From: Mycolicibacterium mageritense
Lineage (GTDB): Bacteria; Actinomycetota; Actinomycetes; Mycobacteriales; Mycobacteriaceae
NCBI RefSeq assembly: GCF_010727475.1
Contig: NZ_AP022567.1
Span: forward strand, 1,736,001 to 1,800,000
Length of the DNA stretch: 64,000 bases
Direction: 5' to 3'
Position numbers and translations under genes: made by a program
In this document: positions 1 to 8,679 of the stretch, one piece after another
Numbering within the stretch: position 1 is the stretch's first letter
Layout: the number at the start of each line of letters is the position of its first letter
The notes under the pieces: model-generated
The model's database searches: none
What the model was told of the DNA's origin: nothing
What the model saw: the letters and a program-made list of their open reading frames with translations, nothing else

Positions 1-618
1 CAACACTGGCGCCGCGACGGACAGCACGCCCATTTCACGTTCCTGCAAGTTGAGCGCATAGCCGTCGCGACGGATGTCGAACATGGCCTCGTGCAGCTCG
101 GCTGCGGTGGTGAGCGTTGCCGGCGTGTAGCGCGGCATCTCGAGCTGATCGATGATCCGGTCTCCGACGCCGCTCGGCAGGAACGCGAGTACGACCTTGC
201 CTTGGCTGGTCGCGTGCAACGGAATGAGCTGGCCCACCTCGCCGTACATCTGCACCGAATGCGACGACGTCAACACAATCAGATAAGCCAGCTGCAACCC
301 CTCCCGAACGGCGAGAAACACCGTTTCGGTGGTCTTGTCGCGCAGCTGTGCCAGCAGCGGCCGCCCGATCTCTTCGAGGGCCGCATGGTCGACCCGGTCG
401 CCCACGAGCACTCGCATCTGCGGGCCAGGGATGTACTTGCCCGCCTCGTTCTGTACGGCGAATCCGCGGTCACAGAGGACTCGCAGCAGGCGGTGCGCGG
501 TCGGGGTGGTCAGGTTCGTCGCAGCGGCGACCTCGCTCGCGGTCGCCCCAGGATTCAGCGATACCTCGGTCAGAACATCGAGCACACGGTAGGCGCTCTG
601 CGCTCCCGAGACCTCCAT
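1..618 (-). CDS. IclR-family transcriptional regulator (3' end cut by window edge)
   Basis: The 206 codons read without a stop to the window edge, so about 40-60 C-terminal residues are missing compared with the usual 240-260. Residues 8-60 form the winged helix-turn-helix (ASEVAAATNL, then TAHRLLRVL). The rest is an IclR effector domain with landmarks TETVFLAVREG, IPLHATSQGKVVLAF and GYALNLQEREMGVLSVAAP. IclR proteins are DNA-binding regulators of carbon catabolism that sense small metabolites. The ATG lies inside a perfect palindrome, which suggests autoregulation. The controlled catabolic genes are probably outside the window, so the effector is unknown. Confidence 0.9.
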   Translation of the reverse strand, partial: MEVSGAQSAYRVLDVLTEVSLNPGATASEVAAATNLTTPTAHRLLRVLCDRGFAVQNEAGKYIPGPQMRVLVGDRVDHAALEEIGRPLLAQLRDKTTETVFLAVREGLQLAYLIVLTSSHSVQMYGEVGQLIPLHATSQGKVVLAFLPSGVGDRIIDQLEMPRYTPATLTTAAELHEAMFDIRRDGYALNLQEREMGVLSVAAPVL

Positions 619-666
619 AATATGGATCTCCAATTCATAATGTGGATGTGACGTAGACCATAATGG
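614..666. promoter_or_regulatory. Repeated palindromic operator in front of the IclR gene
   Basis: Positions 614-626 read TCCATA-A-TATGGA, a perfect 13-base palindrome that contains the IclR start codon. A second copy with two changes (TTCATAATGTGGA) lies at 634-646, exactly 20 bp on. A shorter one (CCATAATGG) lies at 658-666. Regular spacing on one face of the helix fits cooperative binding by the adjacent IclR protein. The assignment to IclR is inference from position. Confidence 0.6.
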
Positions 667-690
667 CCCCCGACACATGCGTCAAGACAC

Positions 691-726
691 AAAGGACGGG
701 CACCCACGGCGGGTGCCCGTCCTTTT
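691..726. terminator. Strong hairpin terminator (GGACGGGCACCC type)
   Basis: A 15-bp perfect stem (691-705 with 711-725) and a 5-base loop, with A runs on one side and T runs on the other, so it can work in both directions. It lies downstream of the leftward secreted-protein gene. Nearly the same stem recurs at 29454-29482 and 48609-48643. Confidence 0.75.
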
Positions 727-734
727 CTGGCGGT

Positions 735-791
735 GACTCTGCGTCCAGGGCGTTGAAGTGCGGGTGGCACGCGCCGCTGCCGCAGGATGAA
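735..791 (-). repeat. Dispersed 57-bp hairpin repeat, copy 1
   Basis: On the minus strand this runs from TTCATCCTGCG to GACGCAGAGTC with an internal GGCGC...ACGCC stem. It is the same element as at 29895, 48546, 57997 and 58079. Here it is followed at once by the terminator hairpin at 691-726, the same order as in the copy at 48546. Confidence 0.65.
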
Positions 792-829
792 TCGATCAAT
801 CAGTCAGGCAAATGCCTCGACTCCCCTTT

Positions 830-1357
830 TCAGCCCGGCCGTCCGGTTCCCAGCGGTGGCAACGCGGCGGTGAAGAAGTCGTGGCATGCCTCCACCGCCG
901 GCTTCAGCTCAGGAATGCTGCTCGCGCTCACGTCGCCCCGCATCTTGGAGGTGTCGATGAGCGGATCAGTTGCGGTGGCCGGGTTGGGGAAGTCGGGCAC
1001 GCCGTGCTCACGCACGCATTGCGCGAATTTGAGTGCCGCGTCCTGCTGCGCGGGAGTGCGTCCGGCGTCGGTTGACCAGCCCGACGGCTGCAGGTTCGCG
1101 CATGCGCCGACCGCGTTCTGCCACGTGGCTTTCGACACCGAGACGCCCCCGTAGGGGAATTGACCGTCCGCGTTGGGGTTTGGGAAGTCCGCAACGCCGT
1201 TGGCTCGCATGCACTCGGAGTACTTCACCGCCCGCTCTTGGCTGTCGGGTTCGGCGAGGGCCTGGGCGGCGATGGCCACACCGGCAGAGCCGATCAAGGC
1301 GGCCATGGCGAGCGTGACGAGCGGTCGGCGGGTATGTGCTGAGTTGTGGTTTGTCAT
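830..1357 (-). CDS. Secreted protein with two Cys-containing FPNP repeats
   Basis: 175 residues. Residues 1-36 look like a Sec signal peptide: basic start, hydrophobic LAMAALIGSAGVAIAAQ, then ALA. The mature part holds two copies of one unit. The first begins YSECMRANGVADFPNP and ends in VGACANL; the second begins FAQCVREHGVPDFPNP and ends in VEACHDF. Each unit has two Cys, so one disulfide per unit is likely. Similar CMR-x-HG-x-x-FP-x-P proteins occur in actinobacteria with no known function. The gene shares an 88-bp divergent promoter region with the two-component system at 1446-3243, so it may be a target or sensor partner of it. Confidence 0.75.
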   Translation of the reverse strand: MTNHNSAHTRRPLVTLAMAALIGSAGVAIAAQALAEPDSQERAVKYSECMRANGVADFPNPNADGQFPYGGVSVSKATWQNAVGACANLQPSGWSTDAGRTPAQQDAALKFAQCVREHGVPDFPNPATATDPLIDTSKMRGDVSASSIPELKPAVEACHDFFTAALPPLGTGRPG

Positions 1358-1393
1358 GGCAGCCAGTCAAGGCCTGACGGTGTTGCCGGCGCG

Positions 1394-1423
1394 TATGCGA
1401 TTTTCGATATGCCGACGATATGC
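1394..1423. promoter_or_regulatory. Direct TATGC repeats between divergent genes
   Basis: TATGC occurs at 1394, 1408 and 1419, the last two within CGATATGC. OmpR/PhoB-type regulators bind direct repeats about 11 bp apart, so this is a candidate site for the neighbouring response regulator. Evidence is limited to the pattern and position. Confidence 0.35.
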
Positions 1424-1445
1424 GGCAGCTCGTAGCTTGGAGAGC

Positions 1446-2141
1446 ATGCGTGTGTTGGTGGTCGAGGACGAGCCCTACATGGCGACGGCCATCCGCGATG
1501 GCTTGCGCCTGGAGGCGATCGCCGCCGACATCGCCGGTGACGGGGACACCGCGCTGGAGTTGTTGAGCATCAACACCTACGACATCGCCGTCCTCGACCG
1601 TGACATCCCCGGGCCCTCTGGCGACGAGATCGCCCAACGGATCGTCGCATCCGGCAGCGGGATGCCGATTCTGATGCTGACCGCCGCGGACCGGCTCGAC
1701 GACAAGGCTTCGGGGTTCGAACTCGGCGCCGACGACTATCTGACCAAACCGTTCGAATTGCGCGAGCTCGTGCTGCGCCTACGGGCACTCGACCGCAGGC
1801 GCGTCCAGCGCAGGCCGCCGGTTCGAGAAGTCGCGGGGCTGCGGCTGGATCCGTTCCGCCGGGAGGTCTACCGCGACGGCCGATATGTGGCACTCACCCG
1901 CAAGCAGTTCGCGGTCCTCGAGGTTCTCGTCGCCGCCGAAGGTGGTGTCGTGAGCGCCGAAGAGCTCCTGGAGCGGGCGTGGGACGAGAACGCAGACCCG
2001 TTCACCAATGCCGTGCGCATCACGGTTTCCGCGTTGCGCAAACGCCTGGGCGAACCCTGGCTCATCACCACCGTGCCCGGTGTCGGCTACCGCATCGACA
2101 CCGCCGCCGATTCCGGATGTGAGGGACGAAACCGTGGATAG
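1446..2141 (+). CDS. OmpR/PhoB-family response regulator
   Basis: 231 residues. The receiver domain (1-115) has acidic residues EDE at 7-9, phospho-acceptor Asp51 in VLDRDIPGPSG, Thr79 and Lys101 in LTKPF. The C-terminal winged helix (about 128-220) contains LTRKQFAVLEVL and VPGVGYRID. The ATG at 1446 was chosen because the receiver domain begins right there (MRVLVVEDE); the frame stays open upstream but only as antisense of the secreted-protein gene. The stop overlaps the kinase start by 8 bp, so the two are translationally coupled. The signal is unknown. Confidence 0.93.
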   Translation: MRVLVVEDEPYMATAIRDGLRLEAIAADIAGDGDTALELLSINTYDIAVLDRDIPGPSGDEIAQRIVASGSGMPILMLTAADRLDDKASGFELGADDYLTKPFELRELVLRLRALDRRRVQRRPPVREVAGLRLDPFRREVYRDGRYVALTRKQFAVLEVLVAAEGGVVSAEELLERAWDENADPFTNAVRITVSALRKRLGEPWLITTVPGVGYRIDTAADSGCEGRNRG

Positions 2142-3243
2142 AGCACCAGGATTGAGCCTTCGCCTCAAACTCACCCTGAGCTACGCCGGATTCCTCATGC
2201 TCGCCGGTGCCCTGCTGCTGGCAGCCGTCTGGGTGTTTCTGCTGCGCTATGTGCCGGACCGGATGATGATCATCCCGGGCAGCACCGACATCACCTTTCC
2301 CAATGATGTGTTTCCCATCCGGTCCAGGCTCCTACATGTTTTCGCGCCGAGAGCCGCCGTCGTGATGGCGTTCCTGCTGGTGTTCGGTCTGGTGGGCGGG
2401 TGGCTGCTGGCCGGCCGGATGCTCGCGCCCCTGACGCGCATCACGGCCGCCACCCGCATGGCGTCGAAAGGGTCACTGTCGCACCGGATCCGGTTGCCGG
2501 GCCGCCGAGATGAGCTGAGAGAACTCGCCGACGCCTTCGACACCATGCTCGAACGGCTCGAAGCACACGTCGCCGAACAACAGAGATTCGCCGCCAACGC
2601 CTCCCACGAGTTGCGCACCCCGCTGGCCATCACGCAGACGCTGCTCGACGTGGCCCGCAAGGACCGCAACCGCGACACCGGTGAACTGCTCGAACGCCTT
2701 CACGTCGTCAACACGCGCGCCATCGACCTCACCGAAGCCCTGCTACTGCTCAGCCGCGCGGATCAACGGTCCTTCGCTCATGAACGCGTCGACCTGTCCC
2801 TGGTCGCCGAAGAGGCAACGGAAACTCTTCTGCCGCTGGCAGAAAAACATGGTGTCGCCCTGGAGATCTCGGGCGACGTGGCGCCGACCACGGGCTCAGC
2901 CGCGCTGCTGCGCCAGATGACGACGAACCTGGTGCACAACGCGATCGTTCACAACCTGTCCGACGACGGCGCCGCATGGGTCAGCACCAGTGTTCGCCCC
3001 GACGGCGTGGTTCTCACGGTCGAGAACACCGGCGAAAAGCTCACGCCACAACTGGTTTCCACCCTTGTCGAGCCGTTTCAGCGCGGCTCGGAACGCGTCC
3101 GTACGCATCATGCGGGCGTGGGACTCGGCCTGGCGATCGTCGACAGCATCGTGCGGGCGCACGACGGAACGCTCGCCCTCGCGCCCCGTCCCGCGGGCGG
3201 GCTGTGCATCACGGTGCGATTGCCCGCGCACGCGGTTGGATGA
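2134..3243 (+). CDS. Sensor histidine kinase, two-transmembrane
   Basis: 369 residues from a GTG at 2134, preceded by GAGGGACGAA. TM1 is at about 16-38, a short outside loop of about 35 residues follows, and TM2 is at about 74-95. Then come HAMP, the dimerisation domain with His158 in ASHELRTPL, and an ATPase domain with the N box NLVHNAIVHN and the GVGLGLAIV motif. The short loop suggests sensing within or close to the membrane. It phosphorylates the regulator encoded just upstream. Confidence 0.92.
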   Translation: MDRAPGLSLRLKLTLSYAGFLMLAGALLLAAVWVFLLRYVPDRMMIIPGSTDITFPNDVFPIRSRLLHVFAPRAAVVMAFLLVFGLVGGWLLAGRMLAPLTRITAATRMASKGSLSHRIRLPGRRDELRELADAFDTMLERLEAHVAEQQRFAANASHELRTPLAITQTLLDVARKDRNRDTGELLERLHVVNTRAIDLTEALLLLSRADQRSFAHERVDLSLVAEEATETLLPLAEKHGVALEISGDVAPTTGSAALLRQMTTNLVHNAIVHNLSDDGAAWVSTSVRPDGVVLTVENTGEKLTPQLVSTLVEPFQRGSERVRTHHAGVGLGLAIVDSIVRAHDGTLALAPRPAGGLCITVRLPAHAVG

Positions 3244-3637
3244 GTCTTCACGACGGTGCGGCCGTCTCGATCGGCACGCCGGACCGCCGGGCACGCCAGA
3301 TCCCGGCTCTGACAATGGCACCACCGAACACGCGCCACATCCATGGCGACTGGGCGCCACAGGCGCATGGCACCACCGTCACTCCCCAGGCGTGATCGCC
3401 ACTGCGTGCGTGAACTTCACCGAGAGCATCGTTCTCGCATGCGGTCAGCACCGCTCTGCCCGATCGGTAACTGTGTTTGAAAACACCCTGCTCGGACCGG
3501 AATTTGGCCCAATCACCGAGTGGGATACCAACAGCTGTCGGCCCAGGCGCCTACCATTTCTCCGGCACGCCTTGTCGACGAGAGGACTCTTCGCGTTCGG
3601 TCCTTCCCGCAGTCGGGCCTGATGGAAAGGATCAGCA
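3244..3637. other. 394-bp intergenic region
   Basis: No ORF here looks coding; the open frames are continuations of shadow frames. It must hold the terminator of the kinase gene and the promoter of the topoisomerase operon. I see no clear operator. The RBS GGAAAGGATCAGCA precedes the GTG at 3638. Confidence 0.4.
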
Positions 3638-5671
3638 GTGAGCTACAACGCTGCAGACATCACCGAACTCGACGATGTCCAGCACACCCGCCTGCGCCCG
3701 GCGGTGAACCTGGGCCTCGACGTGCTCAACACCGCGCTGCGCGAGCTGGTGGACAACGCGATCGAAGAGGTCGCCGATCCCAGCCACGGCGGGTCCACCG
3801 TCACCATCACGCTGCACGCCGACGGCTCGGTCAGCGTGGCCGATGACGGTCGCGGCCTTCCCGTCGACTCCGACCCGGCGACCGGCAAGAACGGCATCGT
3901 CAAGACGCTCGGCACCGCGCGGGCCGGCGGCAAGTTCTCCGCTCATGCCGACGCGGCCAGCACCGGTGCCGGTCTGAACGGGATCGGCGCCGCGGCAGCG
4001 GTGTTCATCTCCGCGCGGACCGATGTGACGGTACGCCGGGCCGGCAAGACCTACGTGCAGAGTTTCGGCCGTGGCTACCCCGGGACGTTCGAGGGCAAGG
4101 AGTTCGATCCGGAGGCGCCGTTCACCCGAGCCGACACGCAGAAGCTGCGCGGTGCCGGCAATCGCAAGCCGGACGCGCACGGCACCACGGTGCGCATCCT
4201 GTTCGACGCGACCGTGGTGCCGGATTCCACCGTCGACGTCGGGGAGGTGCTGCTGCGGGCGCACGCCGCCGCGCGGATGTCCCCCGGCGTGCAGCTGGTC
4301 GTCGTCGACGAAGGTTGGCCCGGTGACCCCGTTCCAGCCGCGCTGCTCGAGCCGTTCAACGGCCCCTGGGGCACCGACACCTTGCTGGACCTGATGTGCA
4401 CCGCCGCGGGCACTCCCCTTCCCGAGGTGCGGGCAGCCGTCGAAGGTCGTGGCGAATACACCACCGGCCGTGGGCCGACCCCGTTCCGCTGGTCGCTGAC
4501 TGCGGGCCCGGCCGAACCGGCGACGGTTTCCGCGTTCTGCAACACCGTCCGCACCCCGGGCGGCGGATCTCACCTGACGGCCGCGATGAAGGGACTGTCC
4601 GAGGCGCTGGCCGACCGCGCGTCCCGGATCCGGGATCTGGGTCTGGCAAAGGGCGAGGACGGCCCGGAGCCACAGGATTTCGCCTCCGTCACCGCACTGG
4701 CCGTGGACACCCGCGCCCCCGACGTCGCATGGGATTCGCAGGCCAAGACCGCGGTGTCGTCGCGGTCGCTGAATGTGGCGATGGCCCCCGACGTTGCGCG
4801 CAGCGTCACCATCTGGGCGGCCAACCCCGCCAACGGCGACGCGGTGACCCTGTGGACCAAGCTGGCGCTGGAATCGGCCCGCGCGCGACGCAGCGCCGAG
4901 GGTGCCAAGGCCCGGTCCCGTGCCGCGTCGAAAGCCAAAGGGCTCGGGACGAATCTGTCTCTTCCGCCGAAGCTGCTGCCCAGCCGGGAGACCGGCCGCG
5001 GCTCGGGCGCCGAATTGTTCTTGTGCGAGGGTGATTCCGCGCTCGGCACGATCAAGGCGGCGCGCGACGCCACGTTCCAGGCGGCGTTCCCGCTGAAAGG
5101 CAAGCCGCCCAACGTCTACGGATTCACCGTGAGCAAGGCACGCGTCAAGGACGAGTTCGATGCGATCGAACGCATCCTGGGCTGCGGCGTGCGTGATCAC
5201 TGCGACCCCGAGTTGTGCCGGTACGACCGCATCCTGTTCGCCTCCGACGCCGACCCCGACGGCGGCAACATCAACTCCAGCCTCATCTCGATGTTCCTGG
5301 ACTTCTACCGCCCGCTCGTCGAGGCCGGCATGGTGTACGTGACACTGCCGCCGCTGTTCGTGGTCAAGGACGGCAACGAGCGGATCTACTGCCAGGACGA
5401 GTCCGAGCGCGACGCCGCGGTGGCCCAGTTGAAAGCAACCTCCAAACGCAAGGTCGAGGTGCAGCGCAACAAGGGCCTCGGCGAAATGGACGCCGACGAC
5501 TTCTGGAACACCGTGCTGGATCCCCAGCGCCGCACGGTGATTCGGGTGAACCTCGACGACGGTGAAGCCAAGCTGCACCACACATTGTTCGGTGGGCCGC
5601 CGGAAGGCAGGCGCACGTGGATGGCCGATGTCGCATCCCGTGTCGATACCTCCGCGCTGGACCTGACCTAG
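3638..5671 (+). CDS. GyrB-like subunit of an atypical type II topoisomerase (TopoM-like)
   Basis: 677 residues from GTG. The GHKL ATPase has Glu36/Asp39/Asn40 in ELVDNAIEEV, DDGRG at 69-73 and TGAGLNGIG at 109-117. The Toprim region has Glu464 in CEGDSALG and Asp537/Asp539 in DADPDGG, which coordinate Mg for DNA cleavage. The Toprim motifs differ from canonical GyrB (EGDSAGG, DADVDG). M. smegmatis has gyrase plus an extra type II enzyme, TopoM, reported to introduce positive supercoils. The length and gene order here fit that pair. It is the first gene of a two-gene operon. Confidence 0.9.
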   Translation: MSYNAADITELDDVQHTRLRPAVNLGLDVLNTALRELVDNAIEEVADPSHGGSTVTITLHADGSVSVADDGRGLPVDSDPATGKNGIVKTLGTARAGGKFSAHADAASTGAGLNGIGAAAAVFISARTDVTVRRAGKTYVQSFGRGYPGTFEGKEFDPEAPFTRADTQKLRGAGNRKPDAHGTTVRILFDATVVPDSTVDVGEVLLRAHAAARMSPGVQLVVVDEGWPGDPVPAALLEPFNGPWGTDTLLDLMCTAAGTPLPEVRAAVEGRGEYTTGRGPTPFRWSLTAGPAEPATVSAFCNTVRTPGGGSHLTAAMKGLSEALADRASRIRDLGLAKGEDGPEPQDFASVTALAVDTRAPDVAWDSQAKTAVSSRSLNVAMAPDVARSVTIWAANPANGDAVTLWTKLALESARARRSAEGAKARSRAASKAKGLGTNLSLPPKLLPSRETGRGSGAELFLCEGDSALGTIKAARDATFQAAFPLKGKPPNVYGFTVSKARVKDEFDAIERILGCGVRDHCDPELCRYDRILFASDADPDGGNINSSLISMFLDFYRPLVEAGMVYVTLPPLFVVKDGNERIYCQDESERDAAVAQLKATSKRKVEVQRNKGLGEMDADDFWNTVLDPQRRTVIRVNLDDGEAKLHHTLFGGPPEGRRTWMADVASRVDTSALDLT

Positions 5672-5682
5672 GAAGAAGCACC

Positions 5683-7827
5683 GTGACCGCGACCTTGGAC
5701 ATTCCGGAACAGAACCCGGATCTGGTGCTCGACCAGAGTGCCGACGACTACTGGAACCACTACCAGCTGACCTTCGCGCTCTACAGCGTCAGCGACCGCG
5801 CCATCCCGTCGGCGTTCGACGGGCTCAAACCGGGTCAGCGTCGGTTGCTGTATCAAATGCACGAGTCCGGGCTCCAACCCGGGAACAAGCCGCAGAAGTC
5901 CTCGAAGATCTGCTCTGCCGTCACCGGCAATCTGCATCCGCACGGCGGTGCGTCTATGTACGGGGCGGCGGCGCTCATGGCGGCCGAGTTCCAGCGAGTG
6001 AAAGTCATTGACGGACAAGGTGCGTTCCCCCGCATCCAAGGTGACATCCCGGCCGCGGACCGCTACACCGAGATGCGGCTGTCGGCCCCCGGCGCCGCGC
6101 TGACCGCCGAACTCAACGACCACGCGGTCCCGATGGTGCAGACGTTCGACGGCGAATGGACCGAGCCGACCATGTTGCCTGCGCAATGGCCGGTGCTTCT
6201 GTGCAACGGTGCCGTCGGGATCGCCGAGGGCTGGGCCACCAAGGTGCCCGCGCACAATCCGCGTGAGGTCATGGCGGCCTGCCGGGCGCTGCTGAAAACC
6301 CCGAACATGACCGACGACCGGCTGGTGAAGCTCATTCCGGGCCCCGACTGGGGCTGCGGGGCCACCGTGGTCGGCACGGCCGGACTGCGCGAGTACATCA
6401 CCACCGGCCGGGGTCAGCTCACCGTGCGCGGCACGGTCTCCGTCGACGGCAAGAACTGCATAATCACCGAGTTGCCACCCGGAGTCGCGAGCAACACTGT
6501 GCAGGACCGGATCCGGGCACTGGTCGAATCCGGCGAGCTGTCCGGTGTCGCGGACATGTCGGACCTGACCGACCGTCGCAACGGCCTGCGCATCGTGGTC
6601 ACCGCCAAACGTGGGCACAGCGCCGAGACCATCCGCGAGCAACTGCTGGCGCTCACCCCGCTGGAGTCGACGTTCGCGGCGAGCCTGGTGGCACTCGATG
6701 AGGACCGGGTACCGCGCTGGTGGAACGTTCGTGAGCTGATCGGCGCATTCCTGCATCTGCGCGATTCCGTGGTGCTGCACCGCAGCGAGTACCGGCTCGA
6801 AAAAGTCACCGCACGCAGGCATCTGGTGGCCGGCCTGATGAAGATCCATCTCGACATCGATGCTGCCGTCGCGATCATCCGAGCGTCCGACACCGTCGAC
6901 GACGCCCGCAGGGGCCTGCAGGAACGGTTCGAGATCGACGAAGAGCGGGCCAATTACGTTCTGGCACTCCAACTTCGAAGGCTCACCAAGCTCGACGTGA
7001 TCGAGCTGCAGGCCGAAGCGGAGAAGTTGGACGCCGAGTTCGCGGAGCTCACCGAGCTGGTGACCAATCCCGATGCACGGCGGGTGGTGATCGACAAGGA
7101 GCTGGTGGAGACCGCAAAGCTGTTCAAAGGCCCCGAATTCGACCGCCGCACCGTGCTGGACTTCGAGGCCACACCCGTGTCGGCCGGCGCGGACGACGAC
7201 GGGCCACGCGAGCGGAAGGTCAACGCCGCCTGGCGCCTCGACGACCGCGGTGTCTTCTCCGACAGCCACGGTGACCTGCTCACCTCAGGTTTGGGCTGGG
7301 CCGTGTGGACCGACGGCCGGGTCAAGTTCACCACCGGCAACGGTCTGCCGTTCAAGATCCGCGACATTCCGGTGGCACCCGACATCACCGGGCTGCTGCG
7401 CTCCGGCGTGCTGACCGAGGGCTACCACCTGGCGCTGGTGACGCGTCGCGGGAAGATCCTGCGGATCGACCCCGCCGCGGTGAACCCGCAAGGTGTCGCC
7501 GGTAACGGCGTGGCAGGCGTGAAGCTCGCCGCCGACGGCGATGAAGTGATTGCCGCGCTGCCGGTTTCATGCGCCAACGGCGAGGCGATCCTGTCGTTGT
7601 CAGAGAAGAGCTGGAAGGTCACCGAAGTCGCGGATATCCCCGTCAAGGGCCGCGGCGGCGCCGGCGTCGGATTTCATCCCTTCGTCAAGGGCGAGGATGC
7701 CCTCCTGGCGGCGTCGATCTCGGCGACGGGTTATGTGCGCGGCAGGAAGGCCGTGCGCGCCGAGAAGCGCGCGAAGGCCTCCGTGAAGGGATCGGGTAGC
7801 GACGTGTCAGCTGCGCCGGCGGACTAG
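5683..7827 (+). CDS. GyrA-like subunit of the atypical type II topoisomerase (TopoM-like)
   Basis: 714 residues from a GTG 11 bp after the GyrB-like stop, with AGGAAGAAG as ribosome site. The catalytic pair is Arg127-Tyr128 in AADRYTEMRL, the tyrosine that links to DNA. Upstream is the winged-helix sequence NLHPHGGASMYGAA. A coiled-coil region (about 440-490, LQAEAEKLDAEFAELTELV) and a shortened C-terminal propeller-like domain follow. It is clearly shorter than gyrase GyrA (about 840 residues), and I see no GyrA box of the QRRGGKG type in the C-terminal domain. That fits an enzyme with altered wrapping. Confidence 0.9.
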   Translation: MTATLDIPEQNPDLVLDQSADDYWNHYQLTFALYSVSDRAIPSAFDGLKPGQRRLLYQMHESGLQPGNKPQKSSKICSAVTGNLHPHGGASMYGAAALMAAEFQRVKVIDGQGAFPRIQGDIPAADRYTEMRLSAPGAALTAELNDHAVPMVQTFDGEWTEPTMLPAQWPVLLCNGAVGIAEGWATKVPAHNPREVMAACRALLKTPNMTDDRLVKLIPGPDWGCGATVVGTAGLREYITTGRGQLTVRGTVSVDGKNCIITELPPGVASNTVQDRIRALVESGELSGVADMSDLTDRRNGLRIVVTAKRGHSAETIREQLLALTPLESTFAASLVALDEDRVPRWWNVRELIGAFLHLRDSVVLHRSEYRLEKVTARRHLVAGLMKIHLDIDAAVAIIRASDTVDDARRGLQERFEIDEERANYVLALQLRRLTKLDVIELQAEAEKLDAEFAELTELVTNPDARRVVIDKELVETAKLFKGPEFDRRTVLDFEATPVSAGADDDGPRERKVNAAWRLDDRGVFSDSHGDLLTSGLGWAVWTDGRVKFTTGNGLPFKIRDIPVAPDITGLLRSGVLTEGYHLALVTRRGKILRIDPAAVNPQGVAGNGVAGVKLAADGDEVIAALPVSCANGEAILSLSEKSWKVTEVADIPVKGRGGAGVGFHPFVKGEDALLAASISATGYVRGRKAVRAEKRAKASVKGSGSDVSAAPAD

Positions 7828-7929
7828 TTCATCCATCAGGCGGCCGAAGCACCCTCCCACTCCGGTGTGCTGAAAGGCACTGTAGGACAGAGTCACATCC
7901 CGTACGGCAGCGATTAGTGCTGTCCACCG

Positions 7930-8574
7930 TCAGGCCGCGGTCACGGCGTTGTCCAGATCCGGCAACGGACGAGTGCAGATTTCGTGCGCTTCGTCGGCGG
8001 ACAGTCCGAACAACCGGAGCACGTCCTCAGTCACTTTGTCGGCAGCTGCGGCGTCGTCGCGGTCTGGCTCGTCCTGCAACAGCTTGCCCAGACCCATCAG
8101 TGCGCCCCCGGCGACCGACAGCGCCAACCGCGCGTCATCGACTTCGAACCGTCCGGCCGCCGCGGCCGCGGTGATATCGCGCAATGCGCGGGGCGCGAGT
8201 CCACGATCCGATGACATCAAGGTGAGCGCATTGGCCAGCAGGATGCGGCTCTCCTGCGGACGGCGGCGAAACAGCCGGCCGGTGAGCCGGAAGCTGCAAG
8301 CGAAGGTTTCGGCCGGATCCTCGATCGACTCTGTGAGCTGATCCAGCAGCGCGCCATGCGCGTCGAGGACGTCCTCGACGGCGGCGTCGAAGAGCTCTTC
8401 TTTGGTCTTGAAGTGGTTGTAGAAGGATCCCATGCCGACATCGGCTGCCTGGGTGATCTCCAGCACCGGCACATTGAGCGTGCCCGCGGCGATGAAGCCT
8501 TGCGCGGCCCGGACCAACGCACTGCGGGTGCGCTGTTTGCGCCTTTCCAACCGGTTGACGGGCTCGTCGCTCAC
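7930..8574 (-). CDS. TetR-family repressor
   Basis: 214 residues from GTG. The N-terminal HTH is seen in VLEITQAADVGMGSFYNHFKTKEELFD (split over residues 36-63); the rest is an all-helical ligand domain. It is transcribed away from the extradiol/FAH/hydroxylase cluster. The 105 bp between them holds three TCGTCA half-sites, so it most likely represses that cluster until a pathway compound binds. Confidence 0.9.
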   Translation of the reverse strand: MSDEPVNRLERRKQRTRSALVRAAQGFIAAGTLNVPVLEITQAADVGMGSFYNHFKTKEELFDAAVEDVLDAHGALLDQLTESIEDPAETFACSFRLTGRLFRRRPQESRILLANALTLMSSDRGLAPRALRDITAAAAAGRFEVDDARLALSVAGGALMGLGKLLQDEPDRDDAAAADKVTEDVLRLFGLSADEAHEICTRPLPDLDNAVTAA

Positions 8575-8609
8575 GCCACCACCGTAGCAGAACCAGTCAG
8601 TTCTGATGG

Positions 8610-8663
8610 AATCGTCATAAATAATTGACTGACGATTGGATCGTATGTGATGATTTCGTCAGT
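8610..8663. promoter_or_regulatory. TetR operator with three TCGTCA half-sites
   Basis: AATCGTCA (8610-8617) and TGACGATT (8630-8637) form perfect 8-bp arms 12 bp apart. The middle element also pairs as ACTGACGA (8628-8635) with TCGTCAGT (8656-8663), again perfect, 20 bp apart. The sites cover the divergent promoters of the TetR gene and the catabolic operon. Confidence 0.65.
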
Positions 8664-8679
8664 TAGAAAGGAGGTCGGC

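Noticed and set aside
3632..5581. A 649-codon open frame antisense to the GyrB-like gene
   Set aside because: It is a shadow frame common in GC-rich coding DNA. The protein is low-complexity Gly/Arg/Val/His without any domain, and the sense frame has clear GHKL and Toprim motifs.
5668..7269. A 533-codon open frame antisense to the GyrA-like gene
   Set aside because: Shadow frame; the sense frame contains the catalytic Arg-Tyr and family motifs along its full length.
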